A stretch of 6,767 nt of DNA, taken from the NCBI GenBank assembly GCA_035293045.1, contig DATDOY010000270.1, forward strand, positions 1-6,767, written 5' to 3'. The notes below the pieces were generated by a model. That model was given only the letters and a program-made list of their open reading frames with translations. It had not been told where the DNA came from and ran no database searches. This stretch comes from DATDOY01 sp035293045. GTDB lineage: Bacteria > Actinomycetota > Acidimicrobiia > IMCC26256 > JACPCJ01. This document shows, one piece after another, positions 6,267 to 6,767 of this stretch; position 1 is the first letter of the stretch, and each line of letters opens with the position of its first letter. A program made the position numbers and the translations under genes.

Positions 6267-6313
6267 GTTCAAGCGGTCAGTCTCGCGCACGACGGATCGG
6301 CGGCGTACTGCGT

Positions 6314-6754
6314 TCAGATCCCTGCGTCGTCCGCCGGGTTCTCGAGGCGGAGTCCGTCGAAGCGGCGGAATCCGCGATCGGCCGTGACGAGGGTTGCGCT
6401 GTTCTCGATGGCGAGCGCGGCGAGAAAGGCATCGGGGATGAGGTTGCCGCGAGCGTCTCCAGTGCGGCAAAGATCGATGAAGATCGCCCAGTGTCGGTCA
6501 CCCGGCGCGATGCTCGTGACGGCCGGCGAGCTTCGCAGCGCCTCCACGAAATCGATGGCCACGGCGAGGGGTGTCGGTTCGCGGAACACCCGCGGATGCG
6601 TGACGACGCGCAGGAATCCGCTGAGGACGAGATCGGTCACCCCGAGGGGTTCGTGATCCTGGCGGGCATGGTCGAGCCAGCGGCGATGATCATCGTGGTG
6701 AGGGGCGTCAACGCGATGGGCGTTGACGAGAACGTTGACGTCAATGCAGCGCAT
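6314..6754 (-). CDS. vapC: PIN-domain ribonuclease toxin, VapC family
   Basis: This is a 146-residue PIN-domain protein of normal VapC length. The N-terminal strand MRCIDVNVLVNAHR gives D5 and N7. The second acidic position is D41 in GVTDLVLSGFLRVVTHPRVF, where Glu is also common. D108 in LIPDAFLAALAIE and D126 in TADRGFRRF complete the four-residue Mg2+ site. VapC toxins are endoribonucleases that cut tRNA or rRNA and are held inactive by a VapB antitoxin encoded just upstream. The ATG at 6754 has no SD, as expected if translation is coupled to an antitoxin gene that would lie mostly outside the window. Its 5' end carries a strong hairpin at codons 9-17. The crotonase gene follows in the same direction without a visible terminator. 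Toxin assignment rests on motif and length; the antitoxin is not seen. Confidence 0.92.
   Translation of the reverse strand: MRCIDVNVLVNAHRVDAPHHDDHRRWLDHARQDHEPLGVTDLVLSGFLRVVTHPRVFREPTPLAVAIDFVEALRSSPAVTSIAPGDRHWAIFIDLCRTGDARGNLIPDAFLAALAIENSATLVTADRGFRRFDGLRLENPADDAGI
6706..6728. repeat. Perfect inverted repeat (9-base arms, 5-base loop) in the 5' end of vapC
   Basis: CGTCAACGC (6706-6714) and GCGTTGACG (6720-6728) are exact reverse complements around GATGG. A further direct copy CGTTGACG is at 6733-6740, and 6735-6744 is the 10-base palindrome TTGACGTCAA. In the vapC mRNA the two upstream copies could each pair with the same downstream arm, giving two alternative hairpins near the start codon. 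Part of the repetition follows from the repeated Val-Asn and Val-Asp codons of the conserved PIN motif. Confidence 0.7.
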
Positions 6755-6767
6755 CGGTGGCGGCGTC
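6741..6767 (-). CDS. Possible 3' end of a VapB-type antitoxin gene
   Basis: A minus-strand frame enters from the right edge, encodes DAATDALH and stops with TGA at 6743-6741, overlapping the vapC start by 14 bases. Such overlap is common for antitoxin-toxin pairs and would explain the missing SD of vapC. Eight residues cannot identify a family, so this is context-based only. Confidence 0.3.
   Translation of the reverse strand, partial: DAATDALH

Noticed and set aside
6267..6470. N-terminal extension of the crotonase to an ATG at 6470
   Set aside because: The extension overlaps most of the 3' part of vapC in another frame and is Arg/Pro-rich with no crotonase similarity; family similarity begins just after GTG 6266.

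Overview
The window is high-GC bacterial DNA with GTG/TTG starts, short or missing Shine-Dalgarno (SD) sequences and densely packed genes. This fits an actinomycete, probably an environmental acidimicrobial or mycobacterial-type lineage. That placement is an inference from base composition and protein style; no rRNA or other phylogenetic marker is present. No tRNA, rRNA, CRISPR array, insertion sequence or phage gene was seen.

Left half (1-2793, minus strand). Reading leftwards from a central divergent region there is a TetR-family regulator (2793-2125), a 237-residue protein that may be a NIPSNAP-like two-half alpha+beta-barrel protein (2115-1402), and an AMP-forming acyl-CoA synthetase (1373-1) that runs off the left edge just after its catalytic A10 lysine. 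Gaps of 9 and 28 bases suggest one operon.

Centre and right (2873-5559, plus strand). A short-chain dehydrogenase of the peroxisomal multifunctional enzyme type 2 / HSD17B4 kind (2873-3799) is followed by a second, unrelated-looking acyl-CoA synthetase (3862-5559). The 79-base divergent region 2794-2872 holds two overlapping inverted repeats that are candidate operators for the TetR protein.

Right end (5565-6754, minus strand). A short crotonase-family protein (6266-5565) converges on the second synthetase with only 5 bases between the stops. Upstream of it, in the same direction, lies a PIN-domain VapC-type toxin (6754-6314). The last codons of a possible antitoxin are seen at the right edge.

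Taken together, two acid:CoA ligases, a 3-hydroxyacyl-CoA dehydrogenase-like SDR and a crotonase suggest activation and beta-oxidation of a carboxylic acid such as a fatty acid, sterol side chain or terpenoid, controlled locally by a TetR regulator. The substrate cannot be read from the sequence. The most unusual points are the missing normal start codon ahead of the second synthetase despite a strong SD, the shortened A7 region of the first synthetase, the possible NIPSNAP-like protein of unknown role, and the repeat-rich, hairpin-forming 5' end of vapC.
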